From Longirhabdus pacifica (GTDB taxonomy: Bacteria; Bacillota; Bacilli; Paenibacillales; DSM-105158), in contig NZ_QXJP01000006.1 in the NCBI RefSeq assembly GCF_004115085.1, positions 145,891 through 209,890 of the forward strand: a DNA stretch of 64,000 bases, read 5' to 3'. The notes under the pieces were generated by a model. That model worked only from the letters and a program-made list of their open reading frames with translations, was not told where the DNA came from and did not search any database. Of the stretch, positions 20,623-29,929 are shown piece after piece. Both the position numbers and the translations under genes were made by a program. How positions within the stretch are numbered: position 1 is the stretch's first letter; each line of letters opens with the position of its first letter.

Positions 20623-22014
20623 GTGACTAGCATTCGAAGTAGGATCGTATTCAGTTTTATGCTCATTATTCTTTTTATCATTATTTTGCTGCAAATACTG
20701 TTTATTATGACGATGGAAAATTATTATTATGAAAGCGTGAGACGAGAACTTAATCATAATGCTAAAACGGCATCATTTTATTTAGAACGGTATTTACCTC
20801 AGGCATCCTTATACGAGCAAGCGTTATTTATGAGAGATAGTGTGTTTGTTAGACCGTATATTCGCATGGAAGTACTTAATTTAGACCTTATTAAAATGAT
20901 GGACTCCTACGGGTTTTATGTAGAGTCTACATCCCTTTCACCAGATGTAGAGGAAGCCATAGAAGGTGGAAGATCGATATGGATTGGTAAGGATGAAATG
21001 ACTGGGGAAAAAATATTGTCTATTTCTGCACCAATACGTCAGTCTAAAAAAAAAATAGGCATTATTCGCTATACCACTTCTTTAGCATTAATAGATAAAC
21101 AAATTGCCCAAATTACATTCATTACTTCTGCCATTGCGTTTGTCATTGTTATGGTGTCCCTTCTCATTAGTCTGTACCTTTCTAAAACGATAGTAAAACC
21201 TATAAAAGAAATTAACAACGCCGCGATAACAATGGCAGAAGGTAATTTCCAATTGTCCATTGTGAAACGATATAATGATGAAATTGGACAACTTGCAGAA
21301 ACGTTAAATTTTATGGCAAAACAAATATTGAAAAATGAAAAGTTGAAAAAAGACTTTATATCTTCCATTTCACATGAACTAAGAACACCACTTACTTCGA
21401 TCAAAGGTTGGAGTGAGACGATGATAACAGGTGATTTACACAATAAAGAAGAAACGAAGCAAGGCTTACTCATTATATCCAAAGAAACAGATCGCTTGTC
21501 TGCATTAGTAGAAGACTTACTTGATTTTTCTAAGTTGCAGTCGGCACAATTAACATTGTCTAAAACACCGATGAATGTCATCGAATTGCTGCAAGAAGTG
21601 TTTCATCAGTATGTGATGACTGCTAAACAGAAAGAGATTGCAATTACACTTCAATACGTTAAAGACTCCATCATTCTGATAGCAGATTACAATCGCTTGA
21701 AGCAAGTACTGATTAACGTCATTGATAATGCGTTAAAACATACGCCTCAGGGAGGTGATATTATAATTGAAGTGGAAGATAAAGCAGAGTACGTGATGAT
21801 TTATGTTCGTGATACAGGGGAAGGAATATCCCAAGAAGATTTGGCACATGTGACCGAAAAATTTTATAAAAATAGTCCACATACCGCCGGCAGTGGACTA
21901 GGTCTGGCCATTTGTAAAGAGCTGATGGAACTACATGGAGGTTCATTATTAATTGAAAGTATATTAGGACAAGGTACCGTTGTAGGTATACGATGTCCTA
22001 AACATCATGCATAA
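20623..22014 (+). CDS. Membrane sensor histidine kinase (partner of the regulator at 19924)
   Basis: A 463-residue kinase with the order TM1 (about 8-28), an extracytoplasmic loop (about 29-160), TM2 (about 165-188), HAMP (about 190-240), a HisKA domain with phospho-His in SSISHELRTPLTSIKGW, and a HATPase domain with N box (INVIDNALKHT), G1 (DTGEGIS) and G2 (GSGLGLAICKEL). The start is GTG with the ribosome site AAAGAGGA inside the end of the regulator gene. The loop signal is unknown. The stop codon lies in the first copy of a short repeat (22007-22065). Confidence 0.92.
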   Translation: MTSIRSRIVFSFMLIILFIIILLQILFIMTMENYYYESVRRELNHNAKTASFYLERYLPQASLYEQALFMRDSVFVRPYIRMEVLNLDLIKMMDSYGFYVESTSLSPDVEEAIEGGRSIWIGKDEMTGEKILSISAPIRQSKKKIGIIRYTTSLALIDKQIAQITFITSAIAFVIVMVSLLISLYLSKTIVKPIKEINNAAITMAEGNFQLSIVKRYNDEIGQLAETLNFMAKQILKNEKLKKDFISSISHELRTPLTSIKGWSETMITGDLHNKEETKQGLLIISKETDRLSALVEDLLDFSKLQSAQLTLSKTPMNVIELLQEVFHQYVMTAKQKEIAITLQYVKDSIILIADYNRLKQVLINVIDNALKHTPQGGDIIIEVEDKAEYVMIYVRDTGEGISQEDLAHVTEKFYKNSPHTAGSGLGLAICKELMELHGGSLLIESILGQGTVVGIRCPKHHA

Positions 22015-22065
22015 GATGAATGAACGTGTTCAATCAACTTATTACCGCAATGCATAAGATGAATG
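22007..22065 (-). repeat. Dispersed palindromic-repeat relative (minus-strand copy of the 32.2-32.7 kb family)
   Basis: Bases 22027-22048 are the exact reverse complement of 22 bases of the third A unit of the array near thrS (32464-32485). The stretch is flanked by two copies of ATGCATAAGATGAATG (22007-22022 and 22050-22065), whose CATAAGATG part resembles the ends of the B units of the array. It fills the gap between two convergent genes and overlaps the kinase stop codon. Confidence 0.7.
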
Positions 22066-22080
22066 TATTTAAAAAATGTA

Positions 22081-23469
22081 TCATTCATGACTTGCGGCTG
22101 CTACGATGGCATCCCAAGTTGTTTTCACATCATCTTCTGTTGTAATCCAGTTACTTACAGCGATGCGAATAGCAGGTATGCCTTGGTATACAGTAGGTGT
22201 TAAAAACGTTTTTCCACTGCCATTTAGCTTGACCAGAAATTGATGAATGGTTTCTTTTGTAATATTTTTTTGATCTAGCGTAAAGCAAACAATGTTTAAA
22301 TGCACGGGAGATAATAAAGTAAATAACTTCGATTTTTTTATTTTTTCACCAAATAATGAAGCGATGCGGCAATGTCGTTCTACAATGTCGATATAACCTT
22401 CTTTTCCATATGCCATGAGAGCAAACCAGACAGGTAGCGCACGTAAGCGTCTGGAATTTTCAGGGGTATAATCGATCATCGAAGGTTCATGACCTAAATA
22501 AGGAGCTGCATTATAGAATACTTCGTATTGCAGTGCTTTATGTTTCGTAAGTTGTATAGCGGAATCGTAAGGCACATTTAACCACTTATGCGCATCAATG
22601 GTGATGGAATCTGCTTTCTCTATTCCCGATAACATAGCTTGGTAGCGAGGAGAACATGCAGCAATGCCGGCAAAAGCAGCATCTACGTGCAACCAAAAAG
22701 GATATGCTTCTTTTAACGCTAGTAGCGCATGCAAATCATCGCTGTCGCCAGTATTGACGGTACCGCAATTGGCAATCACAATGCATGGTGTTCCGTTTAA
22801 TTTTTGTAGTTGTTGTTCTAGCAATGGGATGTCAATCGCTTCTCTATTCTCTTGTTTCGGTATGACTTGTAATTGTTTTCTCCCTATTCCAAGCATAGAT
22901 ATTGCCTTGTAGATGGAAGAATGAGGAGTTGCACTCAGTATGGGAAAGGCGTTTAAGTGAAATAAGCCCTCTTCTGCTACGTTAATACCTTGTTGTTTTG
23001 CTAACCACTGCCTTCCTACTGCTAGACTGACAAAGTTCGCCATCGTTGCACCACTAACAAACGAAGCATATAAGGAATCAGGTAAATCTAATAGTTGCTT
23101 AAATAATGATAATGCTTCTTGTTCTATGACGTATTCCACATCTCCTTGATTCCCGCCCATTGCATTTTGATCATAAATACTACTTAACCAATCTCCAGCA
23201 ATGGATGCCGGTGTCGCACCACCTGTGACAAAGCCGAAATAACGAGGGCCTGCTGTCGCTTTAAGGTCCTGATTGAATTTTTGTATAAAATACTGCAACG
23301 TTTGTTCTCCACCTAATCCGTTAGCAGGTAAAGTCTCATGCTCTTTATGTTGACTGACAGGGGACACAACGTGATCAGCGATTTGATCATAATGGGAAAC
23401 ACTATGGTGTTTTACTTGCTCTAAAAGAGCCTGAAATTGCAATTTATCATGTTCTAAATGTGGATGCAT
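22081..23469 (-). CDS. Group II PLP-dependent amino-acid decarboxylase
   Basis: A 462-residue member of the DOPA/glutamate decarboxylase group (fold type I, group II). It removes the carboxyl group from an amino acid to give an amine. PLP lysine K295 lies in DAHKWLNVPYD, with the Asp of HVDAAFAG two motifs earlier and SGATMANF and GTVNTGD also present. Substrate cannot be fixed: aromatic amino acids, glutamate/aspartate or diaminobutyrate are all possible. ATG 23469 follows AGGAGGAAATC; a TTG one codon earlier is less likely. It stands alone, convergent with the kinase gene, and no transporter is adjacent. Confidence 0.88.
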   Translation of the reverse strand: MHPHLEHDKLQFQALLEQVKHHSVSHYDQIADHVVSPVSQHKEHETLPANGLGGEQTLQYFIQKFNQDLKATAGPRYFGFVTGGATPASIAGDWLSSIYDQNAMGGNQGDVEYVIEQEALSLFKQLLDLPDSLYASFVSGATMANFVSLAVGRQWLAKQQGINVAEEGLFHLNAFPILSATPHSSIYKAISMLGIGRKQLQVIPKQENREAIDIPLLEQQLQKLNGTPCIVIANCGTVNTGDSDDLHALLALKEAYPFWLHVDAAFAGIAACSPRYQAMLSGIEKADSITIDAHKWLNVPYDSAIQLTKHKALQYEVFYNAAPYLGHEPSMIDYTPENSRRLRALPVWFALMAYGKEGYIDIVERHCRIASLFGEKIKKSKLFTLLSPVHLNIVCFTLDQKNITKETIHQFLVKLNGSGKTFLTPTVYQGIPAIRIAVSNWITTEDDVKTTWDAIVAAASHE

Positions 23470-23561
23470 CAAGATTTCCTCCTATGATATGATTTGCTGC
23501 ATCTTAACATGTGGGAGTGTATAACAGTCAAATGATAAGATTAACAGTGCGATACAAAAAA

Positions 23562-23589
23562 TGTTCCCTGCTTATGTAAACAGGGAACA
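23562..23589 (-). terminator. Terminator of the 5'-nucleotidase gene
   Basis: TGTTCCCTG pairs with CAGGGAACA (9 bp). On the minus strand the stem is followed by TTTTTTG, about 45 bases after the stop codon of the nucleotidase. Confidence 0.85.
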
Positions 23590-23635
23590 AGATGATGACA
23601 GTATCATATCTGTTATTTGTTTTTTATGATGTGGT

Positions 23636-25819
23636 TTACTTTTGAAGTGGAACTTTATAGGTGGTATAACCTGTTCCGCCGAAGATGTCACTATAAACGT
23701 TGTTACGGATGTATAGATGTTGATCTCTTATTTCTGTTTCTATTTCGATTTCTTCCCCATTCAGCATTGCCATCTTTTCATAAAGCACGTATTCTAACAT
23801 TTGGTCATCTTTTTGTAACGTCACTTTCATTGTAGGTTCATCCCACTTCACTTCTACTCCGAGGGAATCGCTAGTAGCTCTTACAGGAATCATATCTTCA
23901 CTTTCAAATGTTTCAAGATCATATTCCGCTGCAAAGGATTCAGATTTTGCAGAAGTTTCGAATGTTACAGTCACGTCTTCTTCAATTGAGGCAAATGTCC
24001 AGTTTCCATCCGCACTTGGGTTAATAGTTTCATTTTCAATAATGTAATTAATAATAATTTGACGATTTTCATCAGGAGAATCAATGACAACTTTGTCTTC
24101 GCTACCTAAGTTAGGAAAGCTTCCGCCACCGAATGCACGGTAGTTGTTCGTTGCTACGATAAATGATTGTTCTAAATCAATCGGTTTGCCATCGTATTGA
24201 AGATTGACAATACGATTTGCTCCCTCATTAATGATTTCACCTGTGCTGTTGTCATATTTTGCAGGTTGAGTAATATCAATTTCGTACGTTACACCATCGA
24301 TGACATCGAAATTATACGTTGGGAATTTTTCATTTTTAATATGCTGCGGTGCTGTTGTGTTGACATCGATTTGATTAAATTGGCCTGCGGACATCTCTAG
24401 CCATTCTTTCACTTCTGCTCCTGTGAGCATAACTGCTTTAAATGTGTTCGGATAAACGTATAAGTCTGCCACGTTTTTGACTGCGATTGTCCCTGCTTCC
24501 ATGTCTGTATAATTATTTGGATCTCTATAACCGGATTTAAACGGTGCAGCAGCAGACAATACAGGCATACCATCGTATTCTGTACCTTGAATATATTTCT
24601 CAGCGTACCAACGTTGAGCGTTATTTACAATTTGAACCGACGGATCATCTTGTATAAGCGCAAAGAAACTGTTGATAGGTGCGGTCGTTGTACCTACTGG
24701 TCCTCTTATGTAAGTTAACGTATGCTCATGATCGTCTTTTAAAGCATCGATGATGTCCTGATCTGCATCAACTAAAGACCCTTCATTTCTGTCGTATATT
24801 GCAAGGTTTGTACTTTGACTGTCTACGACTACCCATTCCCCATCTACTTCTTCAAGTTTTAAGTCAATGATGCCTAGGTGATTTCCCCAGTACCCTGGCA
24901 TGACAGAAGCAACTCCATTAATCGTGCCTTTTTCAATATTAACGCCTTCTACATCACTATATTCTTCACTTGGAAACAGACGATGAGAATGACCGAACAA
25001 AATGGCATCTATGCCTTCTATTTTACTCAGATCTGCTACGGCATTTTCTGTATTCCCACTTATAGAAGATATACCAGAATGAGGAATGGCGACGATGATA
25101 TCTGCACCTTCTTCTTTCATTTTAGGGATATACATTTCTGCGGTTTCTATCATACTTTTTGCAATGACTTGTCCTTCTAGGTTACTTTTATCCCAAGTCA
25201 TAATTTGTGGAGGGACAAATCCGATGACACCTACATTTAAAATGACATCTTTACCGTGGCTATCTTGAAACGTTCTTTCTAAAATAATGTATGGATCATA
25301 GCGGTGAACGTCATTGGTAGGATCGTTGTCCCCGTCATCGTTGAACACGTTTGCGCTGACATAGGGGAAATTGGCTCCTTCTAATGCTCTTTCTAAAAAT
25401 TCTAGTCCGTAATTAAATTCATGATTGCCGATGTTTCCTGCGTCGTATCCTAGCTCATTCATTGCTTTATATACAGGATGTATCTCACCTTGTTCTAACG
25501 TATCCACTTTAGCGACATAATCGCCCATTGGATTCCCTTGGATCAAATCTCCGTTGTCAAACAACATGCTGTTATTTACTTCTGCTCTTGCTTGTTTGAT
25601 TAACGTAGCTGTTTTCACAAGACCATATTCATCTGTTGCTTCGTCTTTATAATAGTCGTAATTCAACACGTTCACATGGATGTCTGTTGTTTCCATAATT
25701 CTTAGGTTTAGCGTTGCGTCTTCTTCTGCAGCAAAAGATATTGGTGCGGTCGTTAATGATAGAGCAAGTAGAGATGAAACGATAGGTGTAATGAATTTTT
25801 TTTCTTTTTTTCGTGCCAT
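23636..25819 (-). CDS. Exported 2',3'-cyclic-nucleotide phosphodiesterase / 5'-nucleotidase family protein
   Basis: A 727-residue secreted metallophosphoesterase that should release phosphate and nucleosides from extracellular nucleotides. After a signal peptide (to about FAAEE) come the metallophosphatase motifs TDIHVN, NGDLIQGNP, GNHEFN and FGHSHRLFP, then a 5'-nucleotidase C-terminal domain (about 360-600; NNYRAFGGGSFP). The last 100 residues (MIPVRATSDSLGVEVKWDEP onwards) look like a copper-amine-oxidase-type N-domain, common as a stalk or wall-associated module in Firmicute exoproteins. The start ATG 25819 gives MARKKEKK and a proper signal; an upstream extension to 25912 is possible but unlikely. 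A 13/14 cre box lies about 110 bp upstream. Confidence 0.88.
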   Translation of the reverse strand: MARKKEKKFITPIVSSLLALSLTTAPISFAAEEDATLNLRIMETTDIHVNVLNYDYYKDEATDEYGLVKTATLIKQARAEVNNSMLFDNGDLIQGNPMGDYVAKVDTLEQGEIHPVYKAMNELGYDAGNIGNHEFNYGLEFLERALEGANFPYVSANVFNDDGDNDPTNDVHRYDPYIILERTFQDSHGKDVILNVGVIGFVPPQIMTWDKSNLEGQVIAKSMIETAEMYIPKMKEEGADIIVAIPHSGISSISGNTENAVADLSKIEGIDAILFGHSHRLFPSEEYSDVEGVNIEKGTINGVASVMPGYWGNHLGIIDLKLEEVDGEWVVVDSQSTNLAIYDRNEGSLVDADQDIIDALKDDHEHTLTYIRGPVGTTTAPINSFFALIQDDPSVQIVNNAQRWYAEKYIQGTEYDGMPVLSAAAPFKSGYRDPNNYTDMEAGTIAVKNVADLYVYPNTFKAVMLTGAEVKEWLEMSAGQFNQIDVNTTAPQHIKNEKFPTYNFDVIDGVTYEIDITQPAKYDNSTGEIINEGANRIVNLQYDGKPIDLEQSFIVATNNYRAFGGGSFPNLGSEDKVVIDSPDENRQIIINYIIENETINPSADGNWTFASIEEDVTVTFETSAKSESFAAEYDLETFESEDMIPVRATSDSLGVEVKWDEPTMKVTLQKDDQMLEYVLYEKMAMLNGEEIEIETEIRDQHLYIRNNVYSDIFGGTGYTTYKVPLQK

Positions 25820-25926
25820 TTGTACCTTCCCCCAATTTAGTTGATAGATGATAGGTGTAGTGATATGTGTATTTCTATGGTATGACGTGTTATTCAACAC
25901 AAAACATATCATACTTTTTTATAAAA

Positions 25927-25940
25927 TGAAAGCGTTTTTA
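25927..25940 (-). promoter_or_regulatory. cre box upstream of the 5'-nucleotidase gene
   Basis: TGAAAGCGTTTTTA matches 13 of 14 cre positions. It could serve the nucleotidase (108 bp to its start) or the divergent mqnC. The rest of 25820-26090 is AT-rich without another clear signal. Confidence 0.6.
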
Positions 25941-26090
25941 TATTAATATTTACTTGTTAAACAATTCAAAGAATAACCTAACAAAAAATGTGATTTTCCA
26001 TAAGATAATTATGAACTTTATGCTGTTATGTCATGAAAAAGCCTCTCACATATGATAGGATATGAGTAGGATTAAAAGGGGGAAGTTCAT

Positions 26091-27224
26091 ATGAGCCATA
26101 TCGATTCCATTTTAGATAAAGCAATCAAAGGAAAGCGGTTGAGCATGGAGGATGGAATTGCTTTATTTGCTTCAAATGAGGTGGAGAAAATTGGTCATGC
26201 TGCTGATCAAGTGATGAAAAGGTTTCATCCTGATCCAGTTGCTACATTCGTCATAGGGAGAAATGTAAACTATACGAATGTATGTGATGTATATTGTCGT
26301 TTTTGTGCTTTTTATCGAGGGCCTGATTCAGATGAAGGGTATGTGCTTCCAAATGAAGTTATATATGAAAAAATTCAAGAGTTAGTCGATGTAGGTGGCA
26401 CAGAATTATTAATGCAAGGTGGGGTAAATCCTAACTTACCATTCTCATATTATCTTGAATTATTAAAAGAGATTAAAAATAGATTTGATATCCATGTTCA
26501 TTCTTTTTCTACTGTGGAAATTAGAAAGATGAAAGAACTATCTGGTTTAGCTACGTATGAGGAAGTGTTTGCGGAGCTGAAAAAAGCGGGGCTTGACTCT
26601 CTTCCTGGTGCAGGTGCTGAAATGCTGGTCGATCGAATTAGAAATAAAATTAGTCGACTGAAAGGTTCTTGGCAAGAATGGATAGATATTATGAAAGCTG
26701 CACACCGAGCAGAGTTACACACCACGGCTACGATGGTTATTGGTTTCGGTGAAACGATGGAAGAAAGAGTGCTGCATTTAATGCGCATTCGTGATGCACA
26801 AGATGAGGTCATCCAACAAAAATTAAATACGCCAGGATTTCTGGCATTTATTATTTGGACTTTCCAGCCAGACAATACCAATTTAAAAGCGGAGAAAGTA
26901 TCCAATGAAGAATATTTGAAGACGTTAGCTATTAGTCGTTTGATGTTAGATAACATTCCTAACTTCCAAGCCTCATGGGTTACATTAGGACCAGAAATAG
27001 GGAAAAAATCTTTATCTTATGGTTGCAATGATTTTGGAAGTACCATGTTAGAAGAGAACGTGGTTTCCGCAGCAGCATGTACACATAAAGTGAACATTGA
27101 ACTCATCTTAAAGTTAATACGTGAAGCTGGTAAAGTACCTGCGTTACGCAATACCCGATATGATATTCTAAAAACATACCAGCCTGATGATGGAGTAGAG
27201 AAGGATTTTATCCTCCAAAACTAA
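26091..27224 (+). CDS. mqnC: Cyclic dehypoxanthine futalosine synthase MqnC (radical SAM)
   Basis: A 377-residue radical SAM enzyme of the futalosine pathway to menaquinone; it cyclises dehypoxanthine futalosine. The iron-sulfur cysteines are C65, C69 and C72 (CDVYCRFC), and the motif NPNLPFSYYLELL and the C-terminal GPEIGKKSLSYGCNDFGSTM are typical of MqnC rather than MqnE or CofH. ATG 26091 follows AAGGGGG. B. subtilis uses the Men route instead, so this gene argues that the organism makes menaquinone through futalosine. The other mqn genes are not in the window. Confidence 0.9.
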   Translation: MSHIDSILDKAIKGKRLSMEDGIALFASNEVEKIGHAADQVMKRFHPDPVATFVIGRNVNYTNVCDVYCRFCAFYRGPDSDEGYVLPNEVIYEKIQELVDVGGTELLMQGGVNPNLPFSYYLELLKEIKNRFDIHVHSFSTVEIRKMKELSGLATYEEVFAELKKAGLDSLPGAGAEMLVDRIRNKISRLKGSWQEWIDIMKAAHRAELHTTATMVIGFGETMEERVLHLMRIRDAQDEVIQQKLNTPGFLAFIIWTFQPDNTNLKAEKVSNEEYLKTLAISRLMLDNIPNFQASWVTLGPEIGKKSLSYGCNDFGSTMLEENVVSAAACTHKVNIELILKLIREAGKVPALRNTRYDILKTYQPDDGVEKDFILQN

Positions 27225-27489
27225 AGCATGTATGTCATGCAAAAATAAAGTGGAGTAAGTCAGTAACTGTAAGACATGTGTGAGTAAGTAAACTTCCTCA
27301 TTATAAGTTGTATGTATCCCAGTGTGAAAATGCAATGATAAAAATCTTCTGGCTGCACTCTAGTCAGTTGATTTTCTTTTTTATGCTTTTTTCTAAAGAA
27401 ATCATTTTCCATGCTTACCATGCAATTCATCGTATATATGCTTTCTTAACCCCATATACTTTAAACAGGTAATGGAAAGGAGAAAGTGT

Positions 27490-28437
27490 ATGAAATTGAT
27501 TTCGGTATTCATTTATGAACCGTTTAAAGAGGAATGTGAGCAATTACTTCAACATATAAAACAATTGCAACAAGAAACATTACATACACATAAAATGAAA
27601 TTGCATTGGGAAACGGAACAAATCGACCACCAACAACTTCATGTTACTTTTTATGCAAACGATCAGCATCATGTAGAACCGTTGTTGGATATTGTATTAG
27701 CTGGATTGGCTAAACATATTGTAGCTTTTTACGAACGTAATTTTATGTTGAAATTAATAAAGAAAAAATTGCATTATTTGTATGAGCAAACGATTCAAAA
27801 TGTTTGTGATTTTTGTTGGGATATCATGTATGAAAATGATTGTAGTGGAACAAATTACAGTACAATTGGCATGAGGGAAGATAAGTTAAAACAAGAGTTG
27901 TTGGTGTATATTCAAAATGAAGATACGCTGCATTTGCCTGGTTCTGTATTTTTTCGTTTCCCTGACTATCGTGAAGAATTAAATGCATGCATTGACTATG
28001 CTGTGGATGAATATATGATCGAACATCAATATCAGGAATTTATGACACTGTTAAAGTATTTTGTAGAAGTGCAAGAGAGTAAAATTCCGATTGCACACCT
28101 TATTCATCTACAAAATTATGATTTCTTGTTGTTGGATGAACAGTTCCAGCCCATTAAAACGGATAAGATAGATAAATTTGTGATGGAAATGATAGATCAA
28201 GATTTAAATTATGAAGATACGATTGTGAGCACATTAATAACCGTTTCTCCTCAAAAATTGTATATTCATACACTAGAACCAGAAATGCAAGCGATTAAAA
28301 CGTTACAAAAAATATTTCAACAACGTTCTGTCATTCGAACTGATTTGCAGTTTATTGAACAGTTCCGACAGGCAGTACGAAATAAAACGAAATTAAAAGG
28401 CAATATGAATGAAAATGGAGAAATATTTCTAAATTAG
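27490..28437 (+). CDS. ytxC: YtxC-like sporulation protein
   Basis: A 315-residue cytoplasmic protein of the YtxC family (putative sporulation protein; molecular function unknown), rich in Lys, Glu, His and Gln and without membrane segments. I chose ATG 27490 because AAAGGAGAAAG lies immediately before it; an in-frame ATG at 27472 would place that site inside the gene. The position between mqnC and thrS agrees with what I recall for Paenibacillaceae. The preceding gap (27225-27489) shows no clear signal apart from the ribosome site. Confidence 0.75.
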   Translation: MKLISVFIYEPFKEECEQLLQHIKQLQQETLHTHKMKLHWETEQIDHQQLHVTFYANDQHHVEPLLDIVLAGLAKHIVAFYERNFMLKLIKKKLHYLYEQTIQNVCDFCWDIMYENDCSGTNYSTIGMREDKLKQELLVYIQNEDTLHLPGSVFFRFPDYREELNACIDYAVDEYMIEHQYQEFMTLLKYFVEVQESKIPIAHLIHLQNYDFLLLDEQFQPIKTDKIDKFVMEMIDQDLNYEDTIVSTLITVSPQKLYIHTLEPEMQAIKTLQKIFQQRSVIRTDLQFIEQFRQAVRNKTKLKGNMNENGEIFLN

Positions 28438-28538
28438 TTTAAGTGGAATAATTTAGTTTTTCGTGAATGCTTTTGCACTTTAAAAGACAGAAGTTTTTCA
28501 TATTAAAAAAAGAAAAACATACAATTTTTATGTTATTA

Positions 28539-28588
28539 TTTCCAAAATAAGTATATAAATTGGATTAACTTATATACTGCTTTGGAAA
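28539..28588. repeat. Long interrupted inverted repeat upstream of uxuA
   Basis: Left arm TTTCCAAA + 3 bases + AGTATATAA (28539-28558); right arm TTATATACT + 2 bases + TTTGGAAA (28570-28588); 11-base centre. All 17 arm positions match. No T-run follows, so it is more likely an operator or RNA element in the uxuA leader than a terminator of ytxC. The remainder of 28438-28732 is AT-rich and otherwise empty. Confidence 0.7.
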
Positions 28589-28732
28589 TGTATTATATAT
28601 TTATTCAATAAAATCAAAAGAAATTATTTAATTTTGAAGACATTATGTTAAAATGTTTTATGAAATACATTGTCATTTAGGGCTGTAATTTAATGTTTTT
28701 CTTCGTATATAGAATATGGGGTGTAGTGAAAA

Positions 28733-29776
28733 TTGCAAATGTCTTTTCGTTGGTACGGTCCTGAAGATCAGATCACTTTAGAACAAATTAAACACGTTTC
28801 TAAAATAGAGGGAATCGTTACAACGGTGTATAATATTCCAGTCGGACAAGTGTGGACACAGGATAAAATTCATGAAGTAGTAACGCAAGTTATGGACAAA
28901 GGACTGGAACTGAAAGTAATGGAAAATGTTCCTGTTCATGATCATATAAAATTGGGCGATGTATCGAAACGATTTTATATCGAAAATTATAAACAAACCA
29001 TTCGAAATTTATCGCAGTCAGGAATCAAAGTGATATGTTTTAACTTTATGCCTTTATTTGATTGGTCCCCTGTTTATTTCCACGGATTTGATCAAGATGA
29101 GTCCATTCATTCCTTTTCCTATGATGAGCATATTTTAAAGGTGAAGATGCTGATCGATGGCAAATGGGATAAATGTGGATGGAAGATAAAGTATAGTAAA
29201 CATGAAATAACGCGATTGATGAAGGCGTATAAGCAGATGAAAGAGGGAGAGCTTCTAGACAATCTCATGTATTTTATAGAGGAGATTGTACCAGTAGCAG
29301 AACAAGAATCTGTCAAGTTAGCATTTAATCCTGATGACCATTTATACTCTATACTAGGTTTGCCTAGAGTCGTTCCTGATATGAAAACGTTGGAGTTTAT
29401 TTTGAACCAAGTAGATAATCCTTATCTTGGTTTATCCCTATCTACAAAATCTTATGGAGCTACGCTGCAAAAAGATATTTTTTCTATTATAGAGTTGGCA
29501 AAACATAGAATATATTACGTGCAAGCTTGCAATAAGTTAAAAGCGCAGAGTGGAATTCATACGCCTCCATCTCAACATTTAAAAGAAAATTTCATTAATA
29601 CATTGAAAATTTTAAAAAAACTAAAAGATGTTGGATTTGACGGACCAATCACACCAGAGTATCGCAGTATTGTTTTTGAAGAGTCGAAAAATGCACGATA
29701 TGGTTTATATGACAGAGCATTAGGCGCTACGTATTTAAACGGAATATTGGATAGTCTGTTTGAACGAAGTGTTTGA
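28733..29776 (+). CDS. uxuA: Mannonate dehydratase UxuA
   Basis: A 347-residue enzyme that dehydrates D-mannonate to 2-keto-3-deoxygluconate in hexuronate breakdown. The N-terminus MQMSFRWYG matches the family start (usually MKMTFRW), which supports the TTG start at 28733 with TGGGGTG nine bases before it, rather than the ATG two codons later. Family motifs present are YNIPVGQVW, NFMPLFDW and NPDDHLYSILGLPRVV. It stands alone: no uxaC, uxuB or kdg genes adjoin it. The large inverted repeat at 28539-28588 lies upstream and may bind its regulator. Confidence 0.88.
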   Translation: MQMSFRWYGPEDQITLEQIKHVSKIEGIVTTVYNIPVGQVWTQDKIHEVVTQVMDKGLELKVMENVPVHDHIKLGDVSKRFYIENYKQTIRNLSQSGIKVICFNFMPLFDWSPVYFHGFDQDESIHSFSYDEHILKVKMLIDGKWDKCGWKIKYSKHEITRLMKAYKQMKEGELLDNLMYFIEEIVPVAEQESVKLAFNPDDHLYSILGLPRVVPDMKTLEFILNQVDNPYLGLSLSTKSYGATLQKDIFSIIELAKHRIYYVQACNKLKAQSGIHTPPSQHLKENFINTLKILKKLKDVGFDGPITPEYRSIVFEESKNARYGLYDRALGATYLNGILDSLFERSV

Positions 29777-29874
29777 TTGTGTTTGAATGAACACAAGAAC
29801 AATGAACACATAGAACTCTAAAAATGAAAAAACAAATATAAACCAATATGTTAACATATTTTAATGAAATTAAC

Positions 29875-29903
29875 TTGACCGTCCATCGAAAAAATCTTAT
29901 AAT
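29875..29903 (+). promoter_or_regulatory. thrS promoter
   Basis: TTGACC (29875-29880), 17 bp, TATAAT (29898-29903), just upstream of the T-box leader. Confidence 0.85.
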
Positions 29904-29929
29904 GTTTCACAAGAAATCAAAAACATAAC

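Noticed and set aside
27225..27489. Possible small RNA between mqnC and ytxC
   Set aside because: Only a five-base-pair hairpin (GCATG/CATGC) and no promoter-terminator pair could be seen.
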